Of a stretch of 64,000 bases of DNA, positions 15,983 through 28,043 are shown piece after piece. Source of the DNA: Streptomyces sp. 1222.5 (GTDB taxonomy: Bacteria; Actinomycetota; Actinomycetes; Streptomycetales; Streptomycetaceae); assembly GCF_900105245.1 (NCBI RefSeq), contig NZ_FNSZ01000001.1:2170001-2234000 (forward strand). The letters run 5' to 3'. Position 1 is the stretch's first letter. Every line of letters starts with the position of its first letter. The notes beneath the pieces are model-generated. The model saw only the letters and a list, made by a program, of their open reading frames with translations, ran no database searches and was not told the DNA's origin. Position numbers and translations under genes: made by a program.

Positions 15983-17077
15983 CTACGCGTGGCGGCCCCG
16001 CTTGGCCTCCATCGCCGCCTTGCCCTCGGCCCCCCTCCGCTTCCAGTCCTTCTTGATCTCGGCCCGGAGCCGGGCGTCGGTCTTGGCCACGATCCACTGG
16101 TTCTCCCGCTTGAGCTTGCGGTAGCTCTCCAGCCGCCGGACCGGGAGCGCGCCGTTCTCGACGGCCGAGCGGACCGCGCAGCCCGGCTCGGTCTCGTGGG
16201 CGCAGTCGTGGAAGCGGCAGTCCGCGGCGAGTTCCTCGATCTCGGCGAAGACCTGGCCGACGCCGGTCTCCGCGTCGAAGAGGCCGACGCCGCGCAGCCC
16301 GGGGGTGTCGATGAGCACACCGCCGGAGGGCAGCGCGAGCAGGTTGCGGGTGGTGGTGGTGTGGCGGCCCTTGCCGTCGACGTCCCGCGCGGCCCGGACG
16401 TCCATGACGTCGTCGCCGACGAGGGCGTTGGCCAGGGTGGACTTGCCCGCGCCGGACTGCCCGAGCAGCACGGTCGTGCCGGAGCCGACGAGCGAGACGA
16501 GGATGTCGAGCCCCTCGCCGTACAGGGCGCTGACGGTGAGGACGGGCACGCCGGGCGCGCTCGTCTCGACGTCCTGGACCAGGTGGGCCAGGGTGGCCGG
16601 GTCCGGCACGAGGTCGGCCTTGGTGAGGACGACCACGGGCTGGGCGCCGGACTCCCAGGCGAGGGCGAGGAAGCGTTCGACGCGGCCGAGGTCGAGTTCG
16701 ACGGCGAGGGACACCGCGATGACCGCGTGGTCGACGTTCGCGGCGAGGATCTGCCCCTCGGACCGCTTGGAGGAGGTGGAGCGCACGAAGGCGGTGCGGC
16801 GCGGCAGGTACGCGCGCACGTAGCGGGGGTGGCCGCCGGGTTCGACGGCGACCCAGTCACCGGTGCACACGACCCGCAGCGGGTCGTGCGGGGTGACGAA
16901 GGCGGTGTCGGCGCGGACGACTCCGTCCGCGGTGACGACGTCGCACTGACCGCGGTCGACTCGGACGACCCGGCCGGGCAGCAGCCCTTCGGCGGCGTGG
17001 GGGGTGAACGCGTCGGCCCAGGCGTCGTCCCAGCCGTAGGGAGTCAGAGCGGTGGACCGAGCAGAGGTGGAAGTCAA
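15983..17077 (-). CDS. rsgA: Ribosome small subunit-dependent GTPase A
   Basis: 364 residues. RsgA (YjeQ) is a GTPase that checks late 30S maturation. It has an N-terminal OB fold and a circularly permuted G domain: TKAD (152-155) comes before the P-loop GQSGAGKST (206-214) and DTPG (257-260). A C-terminal zinc knuckle uses Cys287, His294 and Cys300 in a C-R-F-H-D-C-A-H-E-T-E-P-G-C string, with Cys292 a further candidate. The C-terminal basic tail (EIKKDWKRRGAEGKAAMEAK) is typical of Streptomyces. It has a short inter-domain OB and is one of the larger RsgA forms. A 23-codon ORF with a perfect SD sits 50 bp upstream on the same strand and may control it. Confidence 0.95.
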   Translation of the reverse strand: MTSTSARSTALTPYGWDDAWADAFTPHAAEGLLPGRVVRVDRGQCDVVTADGVVRADTAFVTPHDPLRVVCTGDWVAVEPGGHPRYVRAYLPRRTAFVRSTSSKRSEGQILAANVDHAVIAVSLAVELDLGRVERFLALAWESGAQPVVVLTKADLVPDPATLAHLVQDVETSAPGVPVLTVSALYGEGLDILVSLVGSGTTVLLGQSGAGKSTLANALVGDDVMDVRAARDVDGKGRHTTTTRNLLALPSGGVLIDTPGLRGVGLFDAETGVGQVFAEIEELAADCRFHDCAHETEPGCAVRSAVENGALPVRRLESYRKLKRENQWIVAKTDARLRAEIKKDWKRRGAEGKAAMEAKRGRHA

Positions 17078-17126
17078 GGGTGACCCTTCACAAGGGTGGC
17101 CCGGCAGGCGCTTCGGCGCGGTCGTG

Positions 17127-17198
17127 TCAGCCGGTGGCCACGGAGGTGGACTTGATGAGTTCCTGGATGAGGGCAGCGCTCAGCACAGTGACAGCCAT
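17127..17198 (-). CDS. 23-aa mini-ORF ahead of rsgA
   Basis: Reads MAVTVLSAALIQELIKST plus five more residues, then TGA. It is preceded at 17205-17213 by AAGGAGGTG, a full complement of the 16S anti-SD, 6 nt before the ATG. This is the strongest ribosome site in the region. The peptide is one hydrophobic-amphipathic helix by composition, with no Cys and no run of one amino acid. The same-strand rsgA starts 49 bp after its stop. It may be a leader that adjusts rsgA expression to ribosome activity, or a real microprotein. I do not recognise the sequence, and conservation would decide. Confidence 0.6.
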   Translation of the reverse strand: MAVTVLSAALIQELIKSTSVATG

Positions 17199-17307
17199 CG
17201 GTCGACACCTCCTTGATTCCACTCGTACGTCCGCACACCATCTCGGCGTGCGGGGCAACTGTAGCCCGGGGGCGGGCTCTTGCGTCAACGTATTTGTTCG
17301 CGCGCGC

Positions 17308-18792
17308 TCAGCCGGCCGTGCAGGGGGCCCCGTCGAGGGTGAAGTCGTACGGCGCCCGGTTGCCGTTGCGCAGGGACCCGATGAAGCCGAAGGAGAGGGT
17401 GCCGTGCGCGGCGACCACCTTGTTGTAGTCGGCGGCGCTGGCGGTGACGCGGGAGCCGTCCTGCCGGCCGGTGGCGTCCCACATCTGGCCCACCTGCTGG
17501 CCGTCGCGGAAGCTCCAGGCGACCTGCCAGCCGGTGAGGGCCCGGTCGGTGGTGACGCTGACGGTGGCCTGGAAGCCGTCGGGCCACTGGTCCGTCACGT
17601 CGTACGCGACCCGGCAGGCGGCCGCCTCGGGGGTGGCCGGGGCGGTGCTGCGCCGGGGGTGGTGCGTGGCGGAGGAGGCGCCCCGGGGTTCGGGGTCGGG
17701 CTTCTTCCGCTCGGGTGTCACGCTCGTGGTGGCGGCGGACGGCATGACGGTGGGCGTGGCGGTGCGGGGCGAGGCGTGGGTGGTGTGCGGGACGGCGCTG
17801 GGGACGTCGGGACCGACGACGGGCCGGCGGTTCTGGTGGGCGGCGACCGTCTCGTCGCCGGAACCGCCGAACGGCATCAGCGACACGCCGAGGGCCAGCG
17901 CGGACAGCAGCACGGCGGCCGCGAGCAGGCCGCGTCGCAGCACCCTGCCGCCGCCCGCCTCGTCCGCCGGGTCGCCGGCGTCGGGATCGGAGGCGGGGGC
18001 ACCGAGGCGGACCTCGGCGGCGCGGCGGCGGCGTTCCAGGTAGGCGAGGCCGCCCCAGCCGACCACCCCGCCCGCCAGCGCGGCGGGCAGTCCGCCGCCG
18101 TGCAGCCGCAGACAGGCGGCGGCCTCCGCGCAGCGCACACAGGTGGCGAGGTGCCGGGACAGGTCCTCGGGGGCGTCGGCGGCGGCCGAGCGGGTGACCG
18201 CGTCGAGCAGCCGGGCGTAACTGCGGCACTCCGGGTCCAGTGGGGTGTCCAGGTGGGCGCGGTGGCAGCGGTCCCGGAACAGGGTGCGGACCTGGTCGAG
18301 TTCGTCCGCGACGGTGGCCGGGTCCAGGCCGAGCCGGCGGGCCACGGTGGGCAGGGGCAGCGCCTCCACCTCGGCCAGCCACAGCAGGGAGGCGTCGTGC
18401 TCCTGCATGTCCCGCAGGCCGCGCAGGGCCACGGGGCGCTGCAGCGGGGGCCCGGAGAAGCGGGCGGCGTTACCGGAGTTGAGCCACAGCCTGAGATCGG
18501 GGTCGAGTCTGTGCCCCTGGCCGCCGGCCTCCCAGCCGGCCGCGGTGTCGCGCACGGCGGTGAGCAGCGCCGGTATCGTCGGCAGCCGTCCGGTGCGGCG
18601 GCCCGCGCCGCGCACGTGGGTGCTCGCGGCGGCGCGGACCTCGCGCATGCCGAGCGCGAACGCCTCGTTCGCCAGTTGATGGGCCGTCAGGGACCCGGAG
18701 GTGCACAGGTCCGCGTAGGACAGCACCGCGTCCCAGCCCTCCGAGAACAGCGCGGCCTCGGTGGCGTCCTGGGGGGTCGGCAGGTCGGGCAT
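17308..18792 (-). CDS. Membrane protein joining sigma-like, zinc anti-sigma-like and CBM2 parts
   Basis: 494 residues. Residues ~15-55 resemble sigma region 2 (LFSEGWDAVLSYADLCTSGS) and ~140-180 a region-4-like HTH (PTVARRLGLDPATVADELDQ). Residues 214-221 are H-L-A-T-C-V-R-C, the H-x3-C-x2-C signature of zinc anti-sigma domains. A membrane helix lies at ~287-307, perhaps with a weaker one at 233-251. A Pro/Thr/Ser linker (~310-390) then leads to a family-2 carbohydrate-binding module, 393-491, bounded by Cys393 and Cys491 with Trp402 and Trp422 (WPDGFQATVSVTTDRALTGW). Thus the HTH side is cytoplasmic and the cellulose/chitin-binding module outside. Start ATG follows AGGAG. It may be a polysaccharide-sensing regulator. 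Confidence 0.85.
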   Translation of the reverse strand: MPDLPTPQDATEAALFSEGWDAVLSYADLCTSGSLTAHQLANEAFALGMREVRAAASTHVRGAGRRTGRLPTIPALLTAVRDTAAGWEAGGQGHRLDPDLRLWLNSGNAARFSGPPLQRPVALRGLRDMQEHDASLLWLAEVEALPLPTVARRLGLDPATVADELDQVRTLFRDRCHRAHLDTPLDPECRSYARLLDAVTRSAAADAPEDLSRHLATCVRCAEAAACLRLHGGGLPAALAGGVVGWGGLAYLERRRRAAEVRLGAPASDPDAGDPADEAGGGRVLRRGLLAAAVLLSALALGVSLMPFGGSGDETVAAHQNRRPVVGPDVPSAVPHTTHASPRTATPTVMPSAATTSVTPERKKPDPEPRGASSATHHPRRSTAPATPEAAACRVAYDVTDQWPDGFQATVSVTTDRALTGWQVAWSFRDGQQVGQMWDATGRQDGSRVTASAADYNKVVAAHGTLSFGFIGSLRNGNRAPYDFTLDGAPCTAG

Positions 18793-18817
18793 CTGACTCC
18801 TGCATCCACGTGCGAGG

Positions 18818-18846
18818 GCAACTCACCAAGGGCGACAGGGAGTTGC
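18818..18846. promoter_or_regulatory. Inverted repeat upstream of the CBM2 fusion gene
   Basis: GCAACTC at 18818-18824 and GAGTTGC at 18840-18846, with a 15-bp spacer. It lies 26-54 bp upstream of the start at 18792, where a promoter would be. It could be an operator or a 5' UTR hairpin. Confidence 0.4.
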
Positions 18847-19027
18847 ACGGAACCTCGCGGCAGGGCACTGAGCCTTTCACGTCCTCGACACAACTGACAA
18901 GCGGCCTGTTCACATCCGGTCACCGACAGTGGCGGCCTGGGGGCGCCCCGCGCCGGTCCCGCGACTCCGGCCTCCTGTACGGATGCCGGAGGCGTCGCGT
19001 TCACCGCCGCCGGGCCGGCCGCGGAAG

Positions 19028-20359
19028 TCACACCTCCGCCGGTTCCTCCGCCGGTTCCCGGGCGGGCAGGCTGTCCATGAAGGAGCTGACGGAGAACACC
19101 GCGCGGCCGGGTCCGGGCGGGCCGTAGCCGGGGGGCGAGGACAGCCCGAAGTCGTCCATGGTGGCCCGGTAGGCCTCCAGCAGCCGGATGTGGTACTCCA
19201 GCGGCGCGCCCTGCGGGTTGGCCTTGCCGAGCGGCGTCGTGGGCTCGGGGCACCAGGTGGTGAAGCGGGGGGTGATGCCGTGCGACATGAAGAAGCGCAG
19301 CCCCTCGGTGGTGGAGGCGATCGCCTCGTCCACCGTGGTGAAGCCGAACGGCTCCGCCATCTCCACGCCCGCGACGAAGTTGGGGATGACGTTGCGCGCG
19401 CCGAAGACGTCCGCGGAGTCGAGGATCCGCCTGTGCCACTCGTCCCGGCCGACGTAGCGCTCCTTGCCCGGGCAGTACAGCTCGAACAGCCGCCGGTCCC
19501 ACACCTCGAAGTTGGGGTGGTAGATCTGTACGCCGTAGTCCTTGAACCGCTGCACGTCCGGCTTCGGCAGCGCCTGCGCCACGACCTTGCCGATCCAGCG
19601 GCCCGGGAAGCGCTCCTCGATGGCCTTGGCGTAGTGGCCGTAGAAGTCGGCCTCGTCGCGGCCGGAGACCGTCTTGGTGATGGCTCCGCCGGTCAGGGTG
19701 TAGGCGGTGGACGCCTTCTGGGTGTCATACCGGTCGATGATCTCCAGCGCCTCCAGGACCTCCTCCACGTCCTTGACGCCGGTGTACGGCCGGCCGGCCG
19801 CCTTGTGCTGACGCCAGTTGTGGTTGATGTCGCAGTACTGGCACTCCTCCTTGGCGCCGAAGTACTGGCAGACCCGGAAGACGGTCAGGTAGATCAGGTA
19901 CCCCCACTGGATGGTGGGGGCGACCTCCATCACGGACTTCCCGTTGGAGAGCGTGTGCCGGTAGTACTCCGGCATCGGCGGCACCCCCACGTCGGCGATG
20001 CGCCTGCCGTCGAGGTAGAGCCCGAGGAGCCCTTCGCCGTCGGCGGCGACCCGGTAGGGCGAGGCGGGATTCACCCGTACGGAGACGACCGTACGGCGCA
20101 GGTCGTACGGCCCGCCGGTGAGGATGATCTCCTCCGGGGGCCGGCGCAGCGCGGCCTCGCCCAGTTCGGGCAGGGTGCCGTGGTCGAAGGAGAAGATGAA
20201 GTACGACTTCGGCTTGACCTCGCCGCTCTCGTTGTCGCTGAGGGCGGACGGGTCGAAGGCGACGCCGCCGCGGAGCAGGTCCTCCTTGAAGACGGCTTCC
20301 CGTGGCACGTGGGGAAAGCGCTCCATCAGATCCTCGACCAGCGCGGTGCGGCTGCCCAT
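19028..20359 (-). CDS. Radical SAM protein with a C-x8-C-x2-C motif
   Basis: About 443 residues. The cluster ligands appear to be Cys164, Cys173 and Cys176 in VCQYFGAKEECQYCDINH. This is C-x8-C-x2-C rather than the canonical C-x3-C-x2-C. The rest of the core fits a radical SAM barrel: a GGE-like TLTGGAITKT, ribose-motif-like stretches and a closing CPEPTTPLGKANPQ. A ~150-residue N-terminal domain (SYFIFSFDHGTLPELGEAAL; SVRVNPASPYRVAADGEGLL) precedes it. No SPASM or B12 domain is seen. Start ATG has GGGAGGAG upstream. It lies 58 bp downstream of the PNPOx-family gene on the same strand, probably an operon. Product and substrate are unknown. Confidence 0.85.
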   Translation of the reverse strand: MGSRTALVEDLMERFPHVPREAVFKEDLLRGGVAFDPSALSDNESGEVKPKSYFIFSFDHGTLPELGEAALRRPPEEIILTGGPYDLRRTVVSVRVNPASPYRVAADGEGLLGLYLDGRRIADVGVPPMPEYYRHTLSNGKSVMEVAPTIQWGYLIYLTVFRVCQYFGAKEECQYCDINHNWRQHKAAGRPYTGVKDVEEVLEALEIIDRYDTQKASTAYTLTGGAITKTVSGRDEADFYGHYAKAIEERFPGRWIGKVVAQALPKPDVQRFKDYGVQIYHPNFEVWDRRLFELYCPGKERYVGRDEWHRRILDSADVFGARNVIPNFVAGVEMAEPFGFTTVDEAIASTTEGLRFFMSHGITPRFTTWCPEPTTPLGKANPQGAPLEYHIRLLEAYRATMDDFGLSSPPGYGPPGPGRAVFSVSSFMDSLPAREPAEEPAEV

Positions 20360-20417
20360 CCGTATGTCTCCTCCCGGCTCAGGCGTTCGTCTCTCACCGT
20401 ATGCCCCCGCCTCCCGG

Positions 20418-21092
20418 TCAGCCGTGCCGGGTCCCCGCACGTCGCGCGATGTGTTCCGGTACGGCGGTGCCCGGCGGCAGCGCCGGGTCGGGTTCCGGAG
20501 TGCCCCAGGCGCTGGTGAGCGGCAGGACCCCGGCCCACAGGCCGAGCGCCGCGTCGGGGCCGTCGCCGTCGTCGGGGGCACCGGTGCGGATCTTGACGGA
20601 GGCCTCGTGGAGGGAGACGGCGAGGAGGGTGGTGGCGGCCAGCTCCCTGCGGTCGGGGCGGCGGGCGTACGACCACTGGCCCGGTGCCGAGTGCTCGGTC
20701 AGCCGGCGCAGGCCCGCCAGTCTCTCCTCGGGGTCGGTCACCCTGCGGGCGGTGCCGTGGATCATGGCGCTGCGGTAGTTCACCCCGTGCTCGAAGACGG
20801 ACCGGGCGAGGACCAGTCCGTCGACGTGCGTGACCGTCACGCACACCGGGGTGTCCGCGGCGAGGCTGCGGCTCGCCACCGAGCCGTGCAGGTACAGCCA
20901 CCGTTCGTCCCGCCCGTAGACAGTGGGCACCACCACCGGCCGTCCGTCGACCACCACCCCCAGGTGGCAGACGAACCCCGCGTCGAGGATCGCCTCCAGA
21001 TCCGCCCGCTCGTGACTGCCCTGCTCGCGCAGCCTGCGGTGACGGGTGCGGTCGGTGACGGGCAGCGCGCTGGGGAGCGGTTCGGGAGTCAT
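20418..21092 (-). CDS. Pyridoxamine 5'-phosphate oxidase-family FMN protein
   Basis: 224 residues with the split-barrel flavin-binding fold of Nim/PNPOx-like proteins: LEAILDAGFVCHLGVVVDGR, PTVYGRDERWLYLHGSVASR, YRSAMIHGTARRV. These proteins bind FMN or haem and act as uncharacterised oxidoreductases. It is too short and diverged for a true PdxH. It lies directly upstream of the radical SAM gene, with a 58-bp gap on the same strand. The pair may be functionally linked, which is inference from position only. Confidence 0.88.
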   Translation of the reverse strand: MTPEPLPSALPVTDRTRHRRLREQGSHERADLEAILDAGFVCHLGVVVDGRPVVVPTVYGRDERWLYLHGSVASRSLAADTPVCVTVTHVDGLVLARSVFEHGVNYRSAMIHGTARRVTDPEERLAGLRRLTEHSAPGQWSYARRPDRRELAATTLLAVSLHEASVKIRTGAPDDGDGPDAALGLWAGVLPLTSAWGTPEPDPALPPGTAVPEHIARRAGTRHG

Positions 21093-21198
21093 CCCCGCAC
21101 GCTACCGATATCGCGGCCGATCAGCCAGACAAATGACGAATAAGTCCGCCTGGAAGTCTTCGGGCAACGAAATCCGCAGCCTCGTCCTCGCGTGTGCA

Positions 21199-22206
21199 TC
21201 AGGCCGTGCGGTCCAGCTCCGCGGGGTCGACGGCGTGCAGAAGGGCCGCGCCCGACGACAGCCGCTCGGCCTCCTCCACCACCGTGCGGCCGAGCCGGGC
21301 CACCTCGTTGCCCTGGGAGCCCGCCAGGTGCGGGGTGACGAAGGCGCCCGGCAGGTCGAACAGCGGGGAGTCGGCGGGCAGCGGCTCGGGGTCGGTGACG
21401 TCCAGGACGGCGCCGAGCCGTCCGGCGCGCAGCTCCCGGATCAGCGCGTCGTGGTCGACGAGTGCGCCGCGCGCGGTGTTGATCAGCACCGATCCGTCGG
21501 GCATCAGGGCGAGTTCCCGGGCTCCGATGAGGTGGCGGGTCTCGGGGGTGTGCGGCGCGTGCAGGGTGACGGTGTCGGAGGTGCGCAGCAACTCGTCCAG
21601 CGGCAGCAGCGGTACCCCGAGCCGCGCCGCCTGCGCCGCGCCGGCGTACGGGTCGGCGAGCGTGACCGTGAGGTCGTAGGGGCGGAGCAGCTCGATCAGG
21701 CGGCGGCCGATGCGGGAGGCCCCGACGACACCCACCCGGCGGCCGTGGTTGCCGAGGCCGGGGAGGATGCCGCCGGAGGGGAAGGCACGCCGGGCGCGCA
21801 GGCGGTCGCGGGAGCCCAACACATCCTTGCCGGCGAGCAGGATCATGGCGAGCGTGTACTCGGCCACGGGCAGGGCGTTGGCCGCGGCGGCCGAGGAGAC
21901 GGCGATGCCGCGTCGCCACACCTCCGGGGTGGTGAATCCCTTGACCGAGCCGGCCGCGTGCAGCACCGCGCGCAGCCCGGGGGCGGCGTCCAGGGCCGCG
22001 GCGTCCAGGCGCGGACAGCCCCAGCCGGTGATCAGGACCTCGGTGCGCGCGAGGGCCTCCCGCACCCGCGGCTCGGTGAAGTCCTGGGCCACCAGGGCGG
22101 GATCGAGGTCCACGCAGGCGCGCAGCCGGGCGAGGAGGTCCGGCGGGAAGACGTGCTCCACGTTCTCCGCGGTCATGGCGAGCAGGGCCTGCGGACGCTC
22201 GGGCAA
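21199..22206 (-). CDS. D-isomer-specific 2-hydroxyacid dehydrogenase
   Basis: About 335 residues. It is an NAD(P)-dependent 2-hydroxyacid dehydrogenase with the Rossmann motif GVVGASRIGRRLIELL, the catalytic-Arg strand SVLINTARGALVDHDALI, the Glu of VTDPEPLPADSPL and the His of TPHLAGSQ. The substrate may be a sugar acid or glyoxylate. The TTG at 22206 is chosen because GGAGGG lies 8 nt upstream and the N-terminus then reads LPERPQALLAMTAENV, which looks family-like; ATG at 22176 lacks a ribosome site. It is divergent from aldO across 108 bp. The two could act in one sugar-alcohol or sugar-acid pathway. Confidence 0.9.
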   Translation of the reverse strand: MPERPQALLAMTAENVEHVFPPDLLARLRACVDLDPALVAQDFTEPRVREALARTEVLITGWGCPRLDAAALDAAPGLRAVLHAAGSVKGFTTPEVWRRGIAVSSAAAANALPVAEYTLAMILLAGKDVLGSRDRLRARRAFPSGGILPGLGNHGRRVGVVGASRIGRRLIELLRPYDLTVTLADPYAGAAQAARLGVPLLPLDELLRTSDTVTLHAPHTPETRHLIGARELALMPDGSVLINTARGALVDHDALIRELRAGRLGAVLDVTDPEPLPADSPLFDLPGAFVTPHLAGSQGNEVARLGRTVVEEAERLSSGAALLHAVDPAELDRTA

Positions 22207-22260
22207 GGACGTGACCCTCCGGCTCGACGACGCGTGCGGGGCAACCGCTCTCCACCGTAG

Positions 22261-23559
<1,299 letters not shown>

Positions 23560-23625
23560 CCCGGCCGCCACCCCGCACCCGCCACCCTCCTTCCCCCTGC
23601 TTCTGCGAACCCCTTTCCTAACCCC

Positions 23626-23655
23626 TTGTCGAAAGGCCGTGCCGGCCCCTAGCCT
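23626..23655 (+). promoter_or_regulatory. Putative promoter of the ROK regulator gene
   Basis: TTGTCG (23626-23631) and TAGCCT (23650-23655), spaced 18 bp, resemble vegetative -35/-10 elements. The GTG start is 61 bp further on. CCTTTC...GAAAGG flanks the -35. Confidence 0.45.
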
Positions 23656-23715
23656 GGCGCCGCCGGAGCCGATGCCGCTGCGGTCCGGTCCGGTCCGCAC
23701 TGGAGGAGCAGCCGC

Positions 23716-24966
23716 GTGAAGCGCACGTCACGTGACATTCGCACCGCGAACCGCTACGAGGTGCTGCGCCGGCTCATCGCCGCGTCGCCCACCAGCAGGC
23801 AGGAGCTGGCGGCCGCCACCGGTCTGAGCCTGGCCACCGTCGCCACCCTGGTCGGTGAGCTGCTGGACCTCGGCCTGGTCACCGAGGTCGGGTTCGAGGA
23901 CTCCGCCGGGGGCAGGCCCAGGGGGCTGATCGCCGTCGACGCGTCGGGAGGCGCGCTGATCGGCGTCGACATCGCGGAGACGTACGTCCATGTCGAGCTG
24001 TTCGACCTGGCGTTGAACGTGCTCGCCCGCGCCGAGGAGCAGCTGCGGCCCGGCGAGAGCCGGCCGGAGCAGGTGGTCGGCCGGGTCGCCGCCGCGGTCG
24101 CCGCGGTGGTGGACCGGGCCGGAACCCGGGCGGCCCGGGTGCTGGGCGTCGGAGTGAGCGTGCCGGGCCAGGTGGACCGGGACACCGGCGTCGTCGAGTA
24201 CGCGGCCAACTGGCAGTGGCACGGTGTGCCGTTGCTGGACCTGCTGGCCGAACTCCTCCCCTACCCCCTCCACTTGGACAATCCGCTGCGCGCCTGCACG
24301 GTGGCCGAACTCTGGTTCGGGGCCGCGCGCGGACGCGACGACGCCGTGGTGGTCAATCTCGGCACCGGGGTCGGCGCCGGGCTGGCGCTCGGCGGCGGAC
24401 TGCACCGGGGCGTGAGCAACAGCGCCGGCGAGTGGGGGCACACCACGCTGGTGCTGGACGGACGGCCGTGCCACTGCGGCGGCCACGGCTGCGTGGAGAC
24501 GTACGTCGGCGCCCCCGGCATCATGCAGCATCTGCGCGAACTCGACCCGCACTCACCCTTGTCGCACCCGGACGACCAGACGGCCACCATCGACGCGCTG
24601 GCCCGTGCGGCCGCCGAGGGGGACCCGGTCGCGCTCGCGGTCGTCCGGGAGACCGCCCGTTACCTCGGCGCCGGTATCTCCGACCTGGTCAACCTCCTCA
24701 ACCCCGAGGTGGTCGTCCTCAGCAGCTGGGTCGCCTCCCGGCTGGGCGAGCCGCTGCTGGTCGAGGTCCGCCGGGCCGTCGCCCGGCACGCCCTGCGCCG
24801 GCCGCTGGCCGCCACCGAGATCGTCCTCTCGCCGATCCCCACCGACCCGGTGTCCCTCGGTGCGGCCACGTTCGCGCTGGAAGGGGCGCTGCGGTCGGTA
24901 CGGCAGAGGAGCGGCGCCACCGGACGCACCGTCTTCGCGGGGAGCCGTACCGCACCGTCCTCATGA
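23716..24966 (+). CDS. ROK-family transcriptional regulator
   Basis: 416 residues. The N-terminal winged helix (TSRQELAAATGLSLATVATL) is followed by a ROK sugar-kinase-like domain. It has the ROK ATP-type motif NLGTGVGAGLALGGGLHRG, the zinc-binding GEWGHTTLVLDGRPCHCGGH then GCVETYVG, with His and three Cys. ROK repressors are released by sugars. The GTG at 23716 has GGAGGAG upstream. It lies 71 bp before lacZ on the same strand, so it is likely to regulate lacZ and perhaps itself. Some ROK regulators have lost kinase activity; the catalytic Asp of the DNPLRACTVAELWFGAARG segment looks retained. Confidence 0.93.
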   Translation: MKRTSRDIRTANRYEVLRRLIAASPTSRQELAAATGLSLATVATLVGELLDLGLVTEVGFEDSAGGRPRGLIAVDASGGALIGVDIAETYVHVELFDLALNVLARAEEQLRPGESRPEQVVGRVAAAVAAVVDRAGTRAARVLGVGVSVPGQVDRDTGVVEYAANWQWHGVPLLDLLAELLPYPLHLDNPLRACTVAELWFGAARGRDDAVVVNLGTGVGAGLALGGGLHRGVSNSAGEWGHTTLVLDGRPCHCGGHGCVETYVGAPGIMQHLRELDPHSPLSHPDDQTATIDALARAAAEGDPVALAVVRETARYLGAGISDLVNLLNPEVVVLSSWVASRLGEPLLVEVRRAVARHALRRPLAATEIVLSPIPTDPVSLGAATFALEGALRSVRQRSGATGRTVFAGSRTAPSS

Positions 24967-25019
24967 CGGCTCCGGGCGTGACCCGGACCCGTCGACCACC
25001 GCCCCTTCTCTTCTCATGA

Positions 25020-27914
<2,895 letters not shown>

Positions 27915-27939
27915 CTCCACCCGCACCCGCGCCACCCGA

Positions 27940-27966
27940 GGCCGCCCGGCTCCACGCCGGGCGGCC
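27940..27966 (+). terminator. Terminator after lacZ
   Basis: GGCCGCCCGGC (27940-27950), loop TCCAC, GCCGGGCGGCC (27956-27966). A perfect 11-bp stem 25 bp after the lacZ stop. Confidence 0.85.
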
Positions 27967-28001
27967 GCTCGCCTTGCGTTCCTGGCCTCTCCAGGCACTA
28001 A

Positions 28002-28016
28002 CCTAGGGGTCCTAGG
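28002..28016. promoter_or_regulatory. Operator CCTAGG-GGT-CCTAGG before the TetR gene
   Basis: A perfect dyad CCTAGG-GGT-CCTAGG. It is 28 bp before the TetR ATG and preceded by TAA, so it probably overlaps the promoter. It is a likely autoregulatory operator of the TetR protein encoded next. Confidence 0.65.
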
Positions 28017-28043
28017 AAACGGGACCGGCGAAAGGGGGTCTCC

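Noticed and set aside
18470..18913. Minus-strand frame starting MNRPLVSCVEDVKGSVPC as a Cys-rich precursor peptide for the radical SAM enzyme
   Set aside because: It runs on without a stop through the well-supported CBM2 fusion gene in another frame, and no ribosome site precedes it.
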